Source: Granulicatella balaenopterae
Lineage (GTDB): Bacteria > Bacillota > Bacilli > Lactobacillales > Aerococcaceae
Assembly (NCBI RefSeq): GCF_900111135.1
Contig: NZ_FOGF01000006.1
Location: 1 to 64,000, forward strand
Direction of reading: 5' to 3'
DNA: 64,000 bases
Under the pieces are notes generated by a model that saw nothing but the letters and a program-made list of their open reading frames with translations, was not told the origin of the DNA and made no database searches. Below are positions 1-5,231 of this stretch, one piece after another. How positions within the stretch are numbered: position 1 is the stretch's first letter; every line of letters begins with the position of its first letter. A program made the translations under genes and the position numbers.

Positions 1-345
1 CTTTTCTATATATTTTTTTAGGGTTTCCTCACTTACATTTCCCACTGAACAAATAAAATATCCATCAGTCCAAAATGTTTTTTCTTTCCAAAAATGTTTT
101 CTTAATAAGTGTGAATATTTTTTCCATATATTATATGTTGTATATGATTTTATTATCTTTACAAGATTTGATAAGTTTATATTCGGTCTTGTTTCAATCA
201 TATAGTGTATATGGTCTTTATCTGTTTCGACATATTTTATGACGACCTTATGTTTATTGTGATAATAACTTGATATCATCTGCTATACACTTATTTGATA
301 GCAATCGTTTTCTATATTTACATACAAATATTTATTATGGCTTCC
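1..345 (-). pseudogene. Decayed IS200/IS605 TnpA transposase (5' part, runs off the window)
   Basis: The minus strand encodes fragments of a Y1 HUH transposase. One frame (about 270 to 331) reads IFVCKYRKRLL, typical of the TnpA N-terminus. A second frame (1 to 279) reads DHIHYMIE, matching the His-x-His metal motif region, then FWKEKTFWTDGYF and EETLKKYIEK, which holds the catalytic tyrosine helix. The two parts are in different frames and a stop precedes the second part, so the gene is frameshifted. The C-terminus lies beyond the left edge. The enzyme would catalyse single-strand transposition; here it is inactive. Family identity is firm from the ordered motifs; the exact insertion sequence is unknown. 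Confidence 0.8.
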
Positions 346-367
346 ACTTTTCCAACAATTCATCCCA

Positions 368-383
368 CGAAGCTAAAGCTTCG
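368..383. repeat. Small hairpin, possible IS200/IS605 subterminal palindrome
   Basis: A perfect 6-bp stem with a four-base loop (CGAAGC-TAAA-GCTTCG) lies just upstream of the transposase remnant, in a context (CATCCCACGAAG) like the subterminal hairpins recognised by Y1 transposases. The sequence shows only the palindrome; its role is inferred from position. Confidence 0.4.
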
Positions 384-501
384 GAGATTTCTTGTCAATA
401 AATTTAAAACGCAAAATTTTCTCATTCATCCCAACTGTACTTTTTATTTATTTTACCTCCTTATTCCTGCAAACTCCACAGCGTGATAATGCTTTGGGTT
501 G

Positions 502-612
502 TTAGTTAAAAAATAGTATATATAATTTCAATAGTAATTCAGCTGCAAGTAAGCCCGCTAAAACCACCAAAGCCCAATACAACTTTTTCATTTGTTTTTC
601 TTTTTTATCCAA
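502..612 (-). CDS. Small hydrophobic peptide a (36 aa), candidate type I toxin
   Basis: A 36-residue ORF starting at TTG, preceded by AAGGTGG about ten bases upstream. It has a charged N-terminus (LDKKEKQMKK), one hydrophobic segment (about residues 11 to 28) and the tail LYILFFN. The same length and the same seven-residue tail occur in the peptide at 1248 to 1358, so the two are paralogues. One membrane span with a lysine-rich end is the usual form of Fst/TxpA/holin-like type I toxins. A plus-strand RNA cassette begins immediately upstream and is transcribed away from the gene. Toxin activity is inferred from architecture only; an internal ATG at codon 8 is an alternative start. Confidence 0.55.
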   Translation of the reverse strand: MDKKEKQMKKLYWALVVLAGLLAAELLLKLYILFFN

Positions 613-613
613 C

Positions 614-642
614 TTCTATTCACCACCTTATTATCTTATAAT
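614..642 (+). promoter_or_regulatory. Promoter of small RNA cassette 1
   Basis: A plus-strand sigma-A-like promoter: TTCTAT (614 to 619), 17-bp spacer, TATAAT (637 to 642). The same arrangement, with TTGTAT, recurs at 2013 to 2041, which supports its being functional. The -35 lies against the start codon of the minus-strand peptide gene. Confidence 0.5.
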
Positions 643-648
643 GATGGT

Positions 649-719
649 AAGGAGTTCACACCCTCCTTACCTCGAAACTACTATTTACTTGGTTGTGTCC
701 TCGTTTTTAGTAGTTTTTA
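649..719 (+). ncRNA. Candidate ~70-nt regulatory RNA, cassette 1
   Basis: Downstream of the promoter at 614 to 642 lie two stems. The first is GGTAAGGAG (646 to 654) with CTCCTTACC (663 to 671). The second is AAACTACTA (675 to 683) with TAGTAGTTT (708 to 716), followed by Ts like an intrinsic terminator. The whole block is about 100 bp and is duplicated at about 2017 to 2119. The size and two-stem layout resemble the RNA antitoxins of Fst-type type I systems. It would be antisense to any peptide mRNA that starts upstream of 719 on the minus strand. Expression is inferred. Confidence 0.5.
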
Positions 720-749
720 CACTAAAATAAAGCTACCTAATAGATAGCC

Positions 750-1226
750 TTACATTAATACATTTTCAATGACCCACAGATTATTATGTTCGGATGATGA
801 CATCTTAGCTACATCCACATCAAAACTCATCTTGATGTATTCACATGTAGCTGCTTTAACGAATAGATAAGCTCTTGTGTTAGAACCACCGTAAATCGGA
901 CTGCTAGTTTCAGATGCTTCAAATTCACCATCAAGCTTAGCTAATTCTTCAAGTTTCAATTCATGGTAGCGTTCGATTGCTGATTTGTCAGTTTGTTGTG
1001 TATTACTTTCAAAACGTGCTTTAGCAAATAGATCTAATTCAAAATGACTGAATAACATTTCAAGCATACTATTCACACGTTCGTATTTCATGTTGTTTAT
1101 GCTGCTCTTGCCTGTCTTAAAATCATTCCAACGAGAAACGCTAAAATTGTGCATCTTGTAGAATTCTGTATCGTATGTATATCTAATTGCTACTGTTTCT
1201 AAAATTAATTGTTGTAGTGCGTCCAT
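750..1226 (-). CDS. Hypothetical protein, 158 aa
   Basis: An open frame with AGGAGG in the twenty bases upstream of the ATG. I do not recognise the family. Residues about 25 to 60 (FSVSRWNDFKTGKSSINNM onward) look like a helix-turn-helix or DNA-contact region, as in phage and satellite regulators; the rest is mixed alpha/beta with no membrane span, signal peptide or metal motif. It lies between two of the small hydrophobic peptide genes, on the same strand. A regulatory role within a mobile element remnant is a guess from context. Confidence 0.6.
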   Translation of the reverse strand: MDALQQLILETVAIRYTYDTEFYKMHNFSVSRWNDFKTGKSSINNMKYERVNSMLEMLFSHFELDLFAKARFESNTQQTDKSAIERYHELKLEELAKLDGEFEASETSSPIYGGSNTRAYLFVKAATCEYIKMSFDVDVAKMSSSEHNNLWVIENVLM

Positions 1227-1247
1227 TTTTGTTTCCTCCTTCTGATT

Positions 1248-1358
1248 TTAATTGAAAAATAGTATATACAAATCAAACATCGATTGAAGCGTTGTAACAA
1301 TCGCTATAGCAATCATTATCCACATTATCGTTCTATCTTGTTTATCTTGTTTTTTCAT
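1248..1358 (-). CDS. Small hydrophobic peptide b (36 aa), candidate type I toxin
   Basis: An ATG-started 36-residue ORF: charged N-terminus (MKKQDKQDR), a membrane segment (about residues 11 to 27) and the tail LYILFFN shared with the peptide at 502 to 612. No convincing Shine-Dalgarno sequence precedes the ATG. That is unusual in this window and fits a leader whose translation is controlled. A plus-strand promoter-like pair, TTGTTT (1338 to 1343), 17 bp, TATAGT (1361 to 1366), overlaps the start codon and would drive an RNA antisense to the leader. Toxin function is inferred. Confidence 0.5.
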   Translation of the reverse strand: MKKQDKQDRTIMWIMIAIAIVTTLQSMFDLYILFFN

Positions 1359-1410
1359 GATATAGTGTGAGTAAAGAATGATAAGGGCGAGTGAGTTATC
1401 ACTCACCCTT
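1338..1410 (+). promoter_or_regulatory. Promoter-like pair and hairpin opposite the leader of peptide b
   Basis: TTGTTT and TATAGT are separated by exactly 17 bp on the plus strand. They are followed by a hairpin (AAGGGCGAGTGA 1383 to 1394 with TCACTCACCCTT 1399 to 1410, one mismatch). A closely related hairpin occurs at 1558 to 1581 next to the neighbouring peptide gene. This could be a third short antisense RNA; no clean terminator T-run follows, so I am unsure. Confidence 0.35.
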
Positions 1411-1422
1411 AACGCCAATATA

Positions 1423-1557
1423 TTATTTAATATATTGTAATACTTTAATGATTAAGTCGATAATCATTTGAATTAGAGTTGCTAGACCTACCGCAATTGT
1501 TACTTTTTTGCTTAGTTGGTCTAGCTTTTCTTTTTTTCCATGATATAATATTCTCAT
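1423..1557 (-). CDS. Small hydrophobic peptide c (44 aa), possibly with a poly-A phase switch
   Basis: The ORF from ATG at 1557 gives 44 residues with a lysine-rich N-terminal third and a membrane helix (about residues 19 to 36, ending KVLQYIK). The better-placed ATG, aligned with the start of the neighbouring peptide gene at 1356 to 1358, is at 1536 to 1538. It is out of frame by one base because a run reads A7 instead of A8; with one more A it would encode MEKKEKLDQLSKK plus the same membrane segment. So the gene is either read from the upstream ATG, frameshifted, or slippage-prone. Confidence 0.4.
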   Translation of the reverse strand: MRILYHGKKEKLDQLSKKVTIAVGLATLIQMIIDLIIKVLQYIK

Positions 1558-1581
1558 AAGGGCGAGCGATTACTCGCCCTT
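1558..1581. repeat. Perfect 9-bp hairpin between peptide genes
   Basis: AAGGGCGAG (1558 to 1566) pairs with CTCGCCCTT (1573 to 1581). The same motif recurs with small changes at 1383 to 1410. It lies in the leader of peptide c and just after the stop codon of peptide d, so it could act as terminator, translation block or antisense RNA contact. Confidence 0.5.
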
Positions 1582-1588
1582 ATCAATA

Positions 1589-1720
1589 CTAGATGAGATG
1601 TTTAACAATTAGTTCTATTAAATCGATTATTTTAATCAGCGCTTCTATTAATCCGATTAAAAGCCCGATTTTTACTGTTGTTAATTCAATCTCATCTTTT
1701 TTATTTTCTTTTTTCCTCAA
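1589..1720 (-). CDS. Small hydrophobic peptide d (43 aa)
   Basis: A TTG-started frame of 43 residues with a charged head (MRKKENKKDE) and a long isoleucine/leucine-rich membrane helix (about residues 16 to 40). It begins seven bases after the stop of the 61-aa gene at 1727 to 1912, so it may be translated by coupling; no strong ribosome binding site is seen. Layout matches the other peptides of this array. Confidence 0.45.
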   Translation of the reverse strand: MRKKENKKDEIELTTVKIGLLIGLIEALIKIIDLIELIVKHLI

Positions 1721-1726
1721 ACTTCA

Positions 1727-1912
1727 TCATTGTTCTTCTAATACCTCTCTACGTTCTGCCACTAATTGAACAATTTCTTCTAAATCTTCTAAGGTTGCTG
1801 ATTTTTTGATGAAATTTCTAGTAGTGGAACGTTTAACGATATAGTTCTTATATTCTCTGTTTTTAGCTTCCCATTTTTTAGAAGCTTTTTTCTGTGCTTC
1901 AGTTTGTGCCAT
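1727..1912 (-). CDS. Small conserved soluble protein, 61 aa
   Basis: Starts at ATG with GGAG upstream. The protein is charged and helical, beginning MAQTEAQKKASKKWEAKNRE and continuing with a helix around ATLEDLEEIVQLVAERRE. I recognise this as a small protein family common in Lactobacillales mobile regions, usually left hypothetical. It lies head to tail with the 29-aa membrane peptide upstream and peptide d downstream, so it is probably co-transcribed with them. Function unknown; a nucleic-acid-binding partner of the peptide locus is one possibility. Confidence 0.65.
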   Translation of the reverse strand: MAQTEAQKKASKKWEAKNREYKNYIVKRSTTRNFIKKSATLEDLEEIVQLVAERREVLEEQ

Positions 1913-1923
1913 TTTCTCACTCC

Positions 1924-2013
1924 TTATTTTTTATCATCCTTTTTACTATTAAGAACATAAATAAGCCATACGATAAAATTAGCTAATAATAGTTCTGGTA
2001 CACCGATATCCAT
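1924..2013 (-). CDS. Small hydrophobic peptide f (29 aa), candidate type I toxin
   Basis: ATG with AGGTGGTG upstream. It has 29 residues: a membrane helix (about residues 5 to 21) followed by the polar lysine-rich tail NSKKDDKK, the polarity and size of Fst/holin-like toxins. A plus-strand promoter whose -35 touches this start codon drives the RNA cassette at 2048 to 2119, which overlaps the region where the peptide mRNA leader should lie. Toxin function is inferred. Confidence 0.55.
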   Translation of the reverse strand: MDIGVPELLLANFIVWLIYVLNSKKDDKK

Positions 2014-2041
2014 TGTATTCACCACCTATTTGTATTATAAT
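2013..2041 (+). promoter_or_regulatory. Promoter of small RNA cassette 2
   Basis: TTGTAT (2013 to 2018), 17-bp spacer, TATAAT (2036 to 2041) on the plus strand. The TATAAT core (ATTATAAT) is self-complementary, so it could also serve as a -10 for the minus-strand peptide gene. Confidence 0.55.
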
Positions 2042-2047
2042 GATGGT

Positions 2048-2119
2048 AAGGAGGTTGCGCCCTCCTTACCTCGAAACTACTATTTACTTGGTCGAGTCCT
2101 CGTTTTTAGTAGTTTTTTT
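2048..2119 (+). ncRNA. Candidate ~70-nt regulatory RNA, cassette 2
   Basis: Near copy of the block at 617 to 719. A first stem is GGTAAGGAGG with CCTCCTTACC (about 2045 to 2070). A second stem is AAACTACTA (2074 to 2082) with TAGTAGTTT (2107 to 2115), followed by a run of Ts to 2119, a good intrinsic terminator. It lies divergent from and upstream of the 29-aa peptide gene. The preserved promoter, stems and terminator between copies argue for a real RNA. Confidence 0.55.
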
Positions 2120-2125
2120 CTTTTT

Positions 2126-2205
2126 GCAAACAATTTGTAAACAAAAATTAGTTTATTTTGTATCTTTCGAAAATTCAAAAAGACTCAAAAACTTGATTTA
2201 TCAAC
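2126..2205. repeat. Integrase-arm-like sites outside the prophage left end
   Basis: GCAAACAATTTGTAAAC (2126 to 2142) and TATCAAC (2199 to 2205) are the same two motifs found inside both prophage ends (2275 to 2313 and 41456 to 41525). TATCAAC starts 42 bases before the 21-bp core here, exactly as at 41519 before the core at 41561. This is the expected look of the right end of another element using the same attachment site. Confidence 0.5.
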
Positions 2206-2240
2206 ATTTCAAGTCTTATCATCTGTCATAGATTTCCTTC

Positions 2241-2261
2241 AATACGATGCTAGAGGGATTT
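2241..2261. repeat. attL: attL core, 21-bp direct repeat
   Basis: Identical to 41561 to 41581. It reproduces the last bases of the tRNA-Arg(CCT) T arm and acceptor stem (GATGCTAGAGGGATT). The repeat ends on both sides where the flanks diverge, so it marks the crossover region of tRNA 3'-end integration. Confidence 0.9.
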
Positions 2262-2274
2262 ATAGTTGTTGTTA

Positions 2275-2313
2275 TATCAACATTTCTAGTCGTTTTGTAA
2301 ACAATTTGTAAAC
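2275..2313. repeat. Integrase arm-type sites at the prophage left end
   Basis: TATCAAC (2275 to 2281) and GTAAACAATTTGTAAAC (2297 to 2313) match motifs near attR. Paired direct copies flanking both core sites are typical of arm sites for tyrosine integrases; assignment is by position and repetition. Confidence 0.5.
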
Positions 2314-2332
2314 AAAAATATTTTTTATATAA

Positions 2333-2368
2333 AAATAGCCTGAGTCTTCAAATCGATTCAGGCTATTG
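2333..2368 (-). terminator. Intrinsic terminator at the end of the PanA/toxin operon
   Basis: Stem AATAGCCTGA (2334 to 2343) with TTCAGGCTATT (2357 to 2367), followed on the minus strand by TTTTTATAT. It overlaps the stop codon of the 127-aa gene. Confidence 0.75.
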
Positions 2369-2746
2369 TTTGTGTGTTTTGTGTTTTGGGTCTATTTTGT
2401 AGATTACGAAATATCCATCTTGATTGTAATACCCAAATATTCTAAAAGCTTTTTTATTTTCACCAAAATGGATAATATCTCTTTCTTCTCCGTGAACGAA
2501 TTCCGTTTCTTTGACTTTACCTTTTGTTCTTAAAAATAAATTTTCTACTTTGCTAACTGTTAAATTTTTATATACTGTTTTTTTAATGAAGTCGTGAAAT
2601 GGTTTTGATTTATTCAAATCTATAAATTCAAAACCATTAGCTAACTCACCTGTTAACGCAATTTTAAAAGGGACCTCATTTCTATTAGTTAATGGAGACC
2701 CCTTTCTACTTTCGTTGTTCGTTCTTGTTAACTTTTTCGAAACCAT
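2363..2746 (-). CDS. Putative toxin of a PanAT pair, 127 aa
   Basis: The second gene of a two-gene operon, one base after the upstream PanA-domain gene. The family is not one I can name. The C-terminal half (FRIFGYYNQDGYFVIYKIDPKHKTHK) has the form of small beta-rich toxin or phage domains in which a beta hairpin is followed by an Asp-Pro-x-His motif, reminiscent of RelE-fold or ToxN-type RNases. In Panacea systems the gene next to the SocA/GepA-domain antitoxin is the toxin, and the toxin domains are highly variable. Its place downstream of the endolysin, with its own promoter and terminator, is the cargo position used for phage-exclusion genes. Toxicity is inferred. Confidence 0.6.
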   Translation of the reverse strand: MVSKKLTRTNNESRKGSPLTNRNEVPFKIALTGELANGFEFIDLNKSKPFHDFIKKTVYKNLTVSKVENLFLRTKGKVKETEFVHGEERDIIHFGENKKAFRIFGYYNQDGYFVIYKIDPKHKTHKQ

Positions 2747-2747
2747 A

Positions 2748-3197
2748 CTAATCTCCTATATAAATTGAAGAATAGTACTCCTTCATATCTTCCGCTTTGA
2801 TTTTTACGTTACAATTATCGGTTTCTGCGTATCCTTGACGTGCATTTCTCCAAGGCGCTTCAATATGTGTTAGTGCTTCTAATTCATTTGCTGACTTATC
2901 TCCATAGGTTGCCCAAATTGAATATAGTAAATCTAAAACCTTATCACTAAATACTTCATCATTGTTTTTTCCCTGTGGAATATCTCTCCAACCAAATCCT
3001 TTATATTCTCGATATAATTCTGGTGATACTGGACCGTGTACCCACGCTTCAAATTCAGTGTCTGCAATCATTTTTTCAGAAAACAAAGCTTGCCCCCAAG
3101 CTTCAAAATAATACATTAATTTTTGTAATTTTTTCGGTGTCATTGCTTCTTGAGATAAAAACCATTGTGCAACTATTTTATATGAATATGATTTCAT
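2748..3197 (-). CDS. PanA-type antitoxin (SocA/GepA, DUF4065 domain)
   Basis: The protein carries the Panacea/DUF4065 signature. It starts with a short helix and MTPKKLQKLMYYFEAWGQAL, continues with EFEAWVHGPVSPELYREYKG and then a helical C-terminus with LTHIEAPWRNARQG. These blocks are diagnostic of the SocA/GepA family found in phage-associated proteins and in the toxin-neutralising PanA domain. I chose ATG at 3197 because AAAGGAGTGAG lies just upstream; a GTG three codons earlier overlaps that site. A sigma-A promoter at 3219 to 3247 gives it expression in the lysogen independent of late transcription. Confidence 0.85.
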   Translation of the reverse strand: MKSYSYKIVAQWFLSQEAMTPKKLQKLMYYFEAWGQALFSEKMIADTEFEAWVHGPVSPELYREYKGFGWRDIPQGKNNDEVFSDKVLDLLYSIWATYGDKSANELEALTHIEAPWRNARQGYAETDNCNVKIKAEDMKEYYSSIYIGD

Positions 3198-3218
3198 AAC
3201 TCTCACTCCTTTAAGCTG

Positions 3219-3247
3219 ATTATATATGTATTATCTATATAAGTAAA
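3219..3247 (-). promoter_or_regulatory. Promoter of the PanA/toxin operon
   Basis: On the minus strand TTTACT (3247 to 3242), 17-bp spacer, TATAAT (3224 to 3219), with the ribosome binding site about ten bases further on. An AT-rich tract lies upstream. Confidence 0.7.
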
Positions 3248-3290
3248 GATAAAGTAACGGTTCAAACTTATTTTTTGCATAAAAGAAAAA

Positions 3291-3311
3291 AGCCTACTAT
3301 AATAGTAGGCT
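3291..3311. terminator. Terminator after the lysis cassette
   Basis: Perfect palindrome AGCCTACTAT-A-ATAGTAGGCT flanked by A- and T-rich runs, so it can stop transcription from the endolysin gene (minus strand, followed by TTTTTTCTTTT). It separates late phage transcription from the PanA/toxin operon. Confidence 0.8.
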
Positions 3312-3318
3312 AAAAAAA

Positions 3319-4161
3319 TTATTTTCTATAATGTTTAATTTCGGTTGCTAGTGCGCCCCAGTCGTTGAAATAGCACTGTTTTCCGCCAATAGTCAATGTT
3401 TCAGATTTAGCCATATAACCGCCCTTTTTTAGCCAGTACCAATTATCCTTATCATCTCTATACCACTGATTTTCTAACATATATCCGTCAGCATTAAATC
3501 TGAACCAATTGCCATTAATTTCTTTCCAGCTGTTTTTTGGATATGTACCGTCGCTAGACTCATACCACCAACCAGTATCATTTTTTTGCCATCCATTTTT
3601 CACGCTACCGCCTCCATTTTCATATTTTAACATTTCTTCTACAGTAGTACCTATGCTTTGATAATACGCAATTTGCTTAATAACATAATTTCTTAAATTC
3701 TCTAGTCCACCATGTAATTCTACCGAACGTTTTGGACAACTTGTGCTACTCATTTCTCTGTGGAACTTAATATTTGTTGGATTCGGTGTCATTTCATAAA
3801 AAGCCATATCTTCTGCCATTTGTCGTAACACCATATTTTCGTTTTCGATAAATTCTGCATCAGATACTTTTAACTGCTCGCAAACCTCGTACGAAATCGA
3901 ATTGTTGTTATATCGTGGATTACCGCAAGCCCAAGCACGATTATAAGTGTCTTCAGCTCTTAAAATAGTATCACGATTAATGTAATAATGTGCGAAACCT
4001 TTATCAGATTCACCCGAATTATATCGCCCACGCAACCAACCTCGATAGCTTTCAGGTGTCATTGCTCCAGCATCGTTATGCAACACGAAATACGTCGGTT
4101 TAGTTGTTGGTCTTTTTCCTGCTATACCTTTAAAAATGCTATCATTAATAATTTTTACCAT
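3319..4161 (-). CDS. Endolysin: N-acetylmuramoyl-L-alanine amidase with wall-binding repeats
   Basis: The 280-aa protein has an N-terminal amidase_2/PGRP-type zinc domain (about residues 18 to 165). LHNDAG supplies the first histidine ligand, SYEVCEQ lies in the core strand, and FHREMSSTSCPKR supplies the second histidine and the cysteine ligand. After a GGGS linker come tryptophan- and glycine-rich CW_binding-type repeats (about 190 to 275: GWQKNDTGWWYES, GNWFRFNADGYM, NWYWLKKGGYM), as in choline- or teichoic-acid-binding lysins. It cleaves the amide bond between muramic acid and L-alanine. AAGGAG precedes the start, and the holin gene ends just upstream. Confidence 0.93.
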   Translation of the reverse strand: MVKIINDSIFKGIAGKRPTTKPTYFVLHNDAGAMTPESYRGWLRGRYNSGESDKGFAHYYINRDTILRAEDTYNRAWACGNPRYNNNSISYEVCEQLKVSDAEFIENENMVLRQMAEDMAFYEMTPNPTNIKFHREMSSTSCPKRSVELHGGLENLRNYVIKQIAYYQSIGTTVEEMLKYENGGGSVKNGWQKNDTGWWYESSDGTYPKNSWKEINGNWFRFNADGYMLENQWYRDDKDNWYWLKKGGYMAKSETLTIGGKQCYFNDWGALATEIKHYRK

Positions 4162-4163
4162 GA

Positions 4164-4571
4164 TTATTCTCCTTTTTCTTTTTTGTCTTTTGATTCATCA
4201 ACTTTAAAATTGTTAGTAAACTTTTTAAAAAGCGCCACATTCAACCCCATTTTTTCAGCATTTTCAAAGATGCTGGTAATTTCAAAGATTAAATATCCAA
4301 TATACATTGTGTACAATAGCGCTACTCCTGTGTCGTTTGGCAACAAAATTGATACAGGAATAAAGAAAAACATTAACATCAATGATGTAATTTTTCGCAA
4401 GATGCCATTGATACCTTTACCGCTTTCAAATTTGATAGTTGGGTTCATTTTTGCTGCACAAAAACCTGTCCAAAAATCAATCATCATTGCCGTTGCAATT
4501 AGTCCTAAAATAAATAAAATCTCTCTATCTTGTGTCGCTACTAAACTTTTTAAAAATTCAAACATATTCAT
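4164..4571 (-). CDS. Phage holin (phage_holin_4 / TcdE-Cph1 type)
   Basis: The 135-aa membrane protein has three to four hydrophobic segments: about residues 18 to 36 (ILFILGLIATAMMIDFWTG), 58 to 80, and 86 to 106. A polar, lysine-rich C-terminus (KDKKEKGE) follows. The FWTGFCAAKMN loop and the GINGILRK segment after the first span are typical of the phage_holin_4 family. It would form membrane lesions that release the endolysin encoded just downstream. Confidence 0.88.
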   Translation of the reverse strand: MNMFEFLKSLVATQDREILFILGLIATAMMIDFWTGFCAAKMNPTIKFESGKGINGILRKITSLMLMFFFIPVSILLPNDTGVALLYTMYIGYLIFEITSIFENAEKMGLNVALFKKFTNNFKVDESKDKKEKGE

Positions 4572-4655
4572 ATATATCCCCTATCCTAAATTTTGGCTCA
4601 TAAAAAAGGGACTAGTCCCACGCTAGCCCCCATTGATCTATTTTCGTTTTTTTGT

Positions 4656-4832
4656 TTATTCTTTTTCTTTTCCTGATTCTGTCTCTTCTAATTCAATTCC
4701 TAATAAATCTGCAACTGCTTCTTTTAGTTGTAAGCTTCCTCTTGGTGTTGGCACATCCTCAATAGTGTATTTTCCTTTTAAGATTGCTTTTGCCCATGCC
4801 ATTACAATAATATTTGGCTCTTTTAATTTCAT
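4656..4832 (-). CDS. CD1375-like small tail-region protein, 58 aa
   Basis: The start at 4832 is chosen for the AAAAGGAG site ahead of it; a longer frame begins at 4892 without a ribosome binding site. The core WAKAILKGKYTIEDVP followed by LKEAVADLLG resembles the short CD1375/XkdX-like proteins encoded between tail fibre and holin genes. Function is unknown; position suggests tail or lysis accessory. Confidence 0.65.
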   Translation of the reverse strand: MKLKEPNIIVMAWAKAILKGKYTIEDVPTPRGSLQLKEAVADLLGIELEETESGKEKE

Positions 4833-4897
4833 TTTTATTACTCCTTTTTCAATTAATTTTATTTTTAGCATAAAAAAATAGACATATAACATTGTTG

Positions 4898-5218
4898 TTA
4901 TAGTCCAAACATCATACTTGTTATACTTGTGATTGCTTCCTCCACTAATTCCTTAGCTTCGTATTTACTAATCATTTCTTTTTTATCTCGTTCCATCTGA
5001 ATGCGCAATTCTTCTTCTTTTGTCAATTCTTTTGGTGGTTCGGGTTCGATTTTAATTCCTTCTTCCCATTGCTGTGTGTTGCGGTTAAAAGTAGCGTTAT
5101 ACAGTCCATCAGCTGGACGTATTAAAGTTTGATTATCTTCTAATTCTTCACCGTTATAGTTATACACTACATAATAATCTAGTGTATTATCTTCTTTTAG
5201 CATGTAAACATATTCCAT
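4898..5218 (-). CDS. Hypothetical tail-fibre accessory protein, 106 aa
   Basis: Follows the fibre gene by 13 bases and has GGAGG-like sequence before its ATG. The first half looks like a small beta domain (YVYMLKEDNTLDYYVVYNY, TFNRNTQQWEEG). The second half is a charged helical stretch (EPPKELTKEEELRIQMERDKK). Similar small proteins follow tail fibres in PBSX-like phages and may act in fibre assembly. I cannot assign a function. Confidence 0.6.
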   Translation of the reverse strand: MEYVYMLKEDNTLDYYVVYNYNGEELEDNQTLIRPADGLYNATFNRNTQQWEEGIKIEPEPPKELTKEEELRIQMERDKKEMISKYEAKELVEEAITSITSMMFGL

Positions 5219-5231
5219 TTTTTACCTCCTT

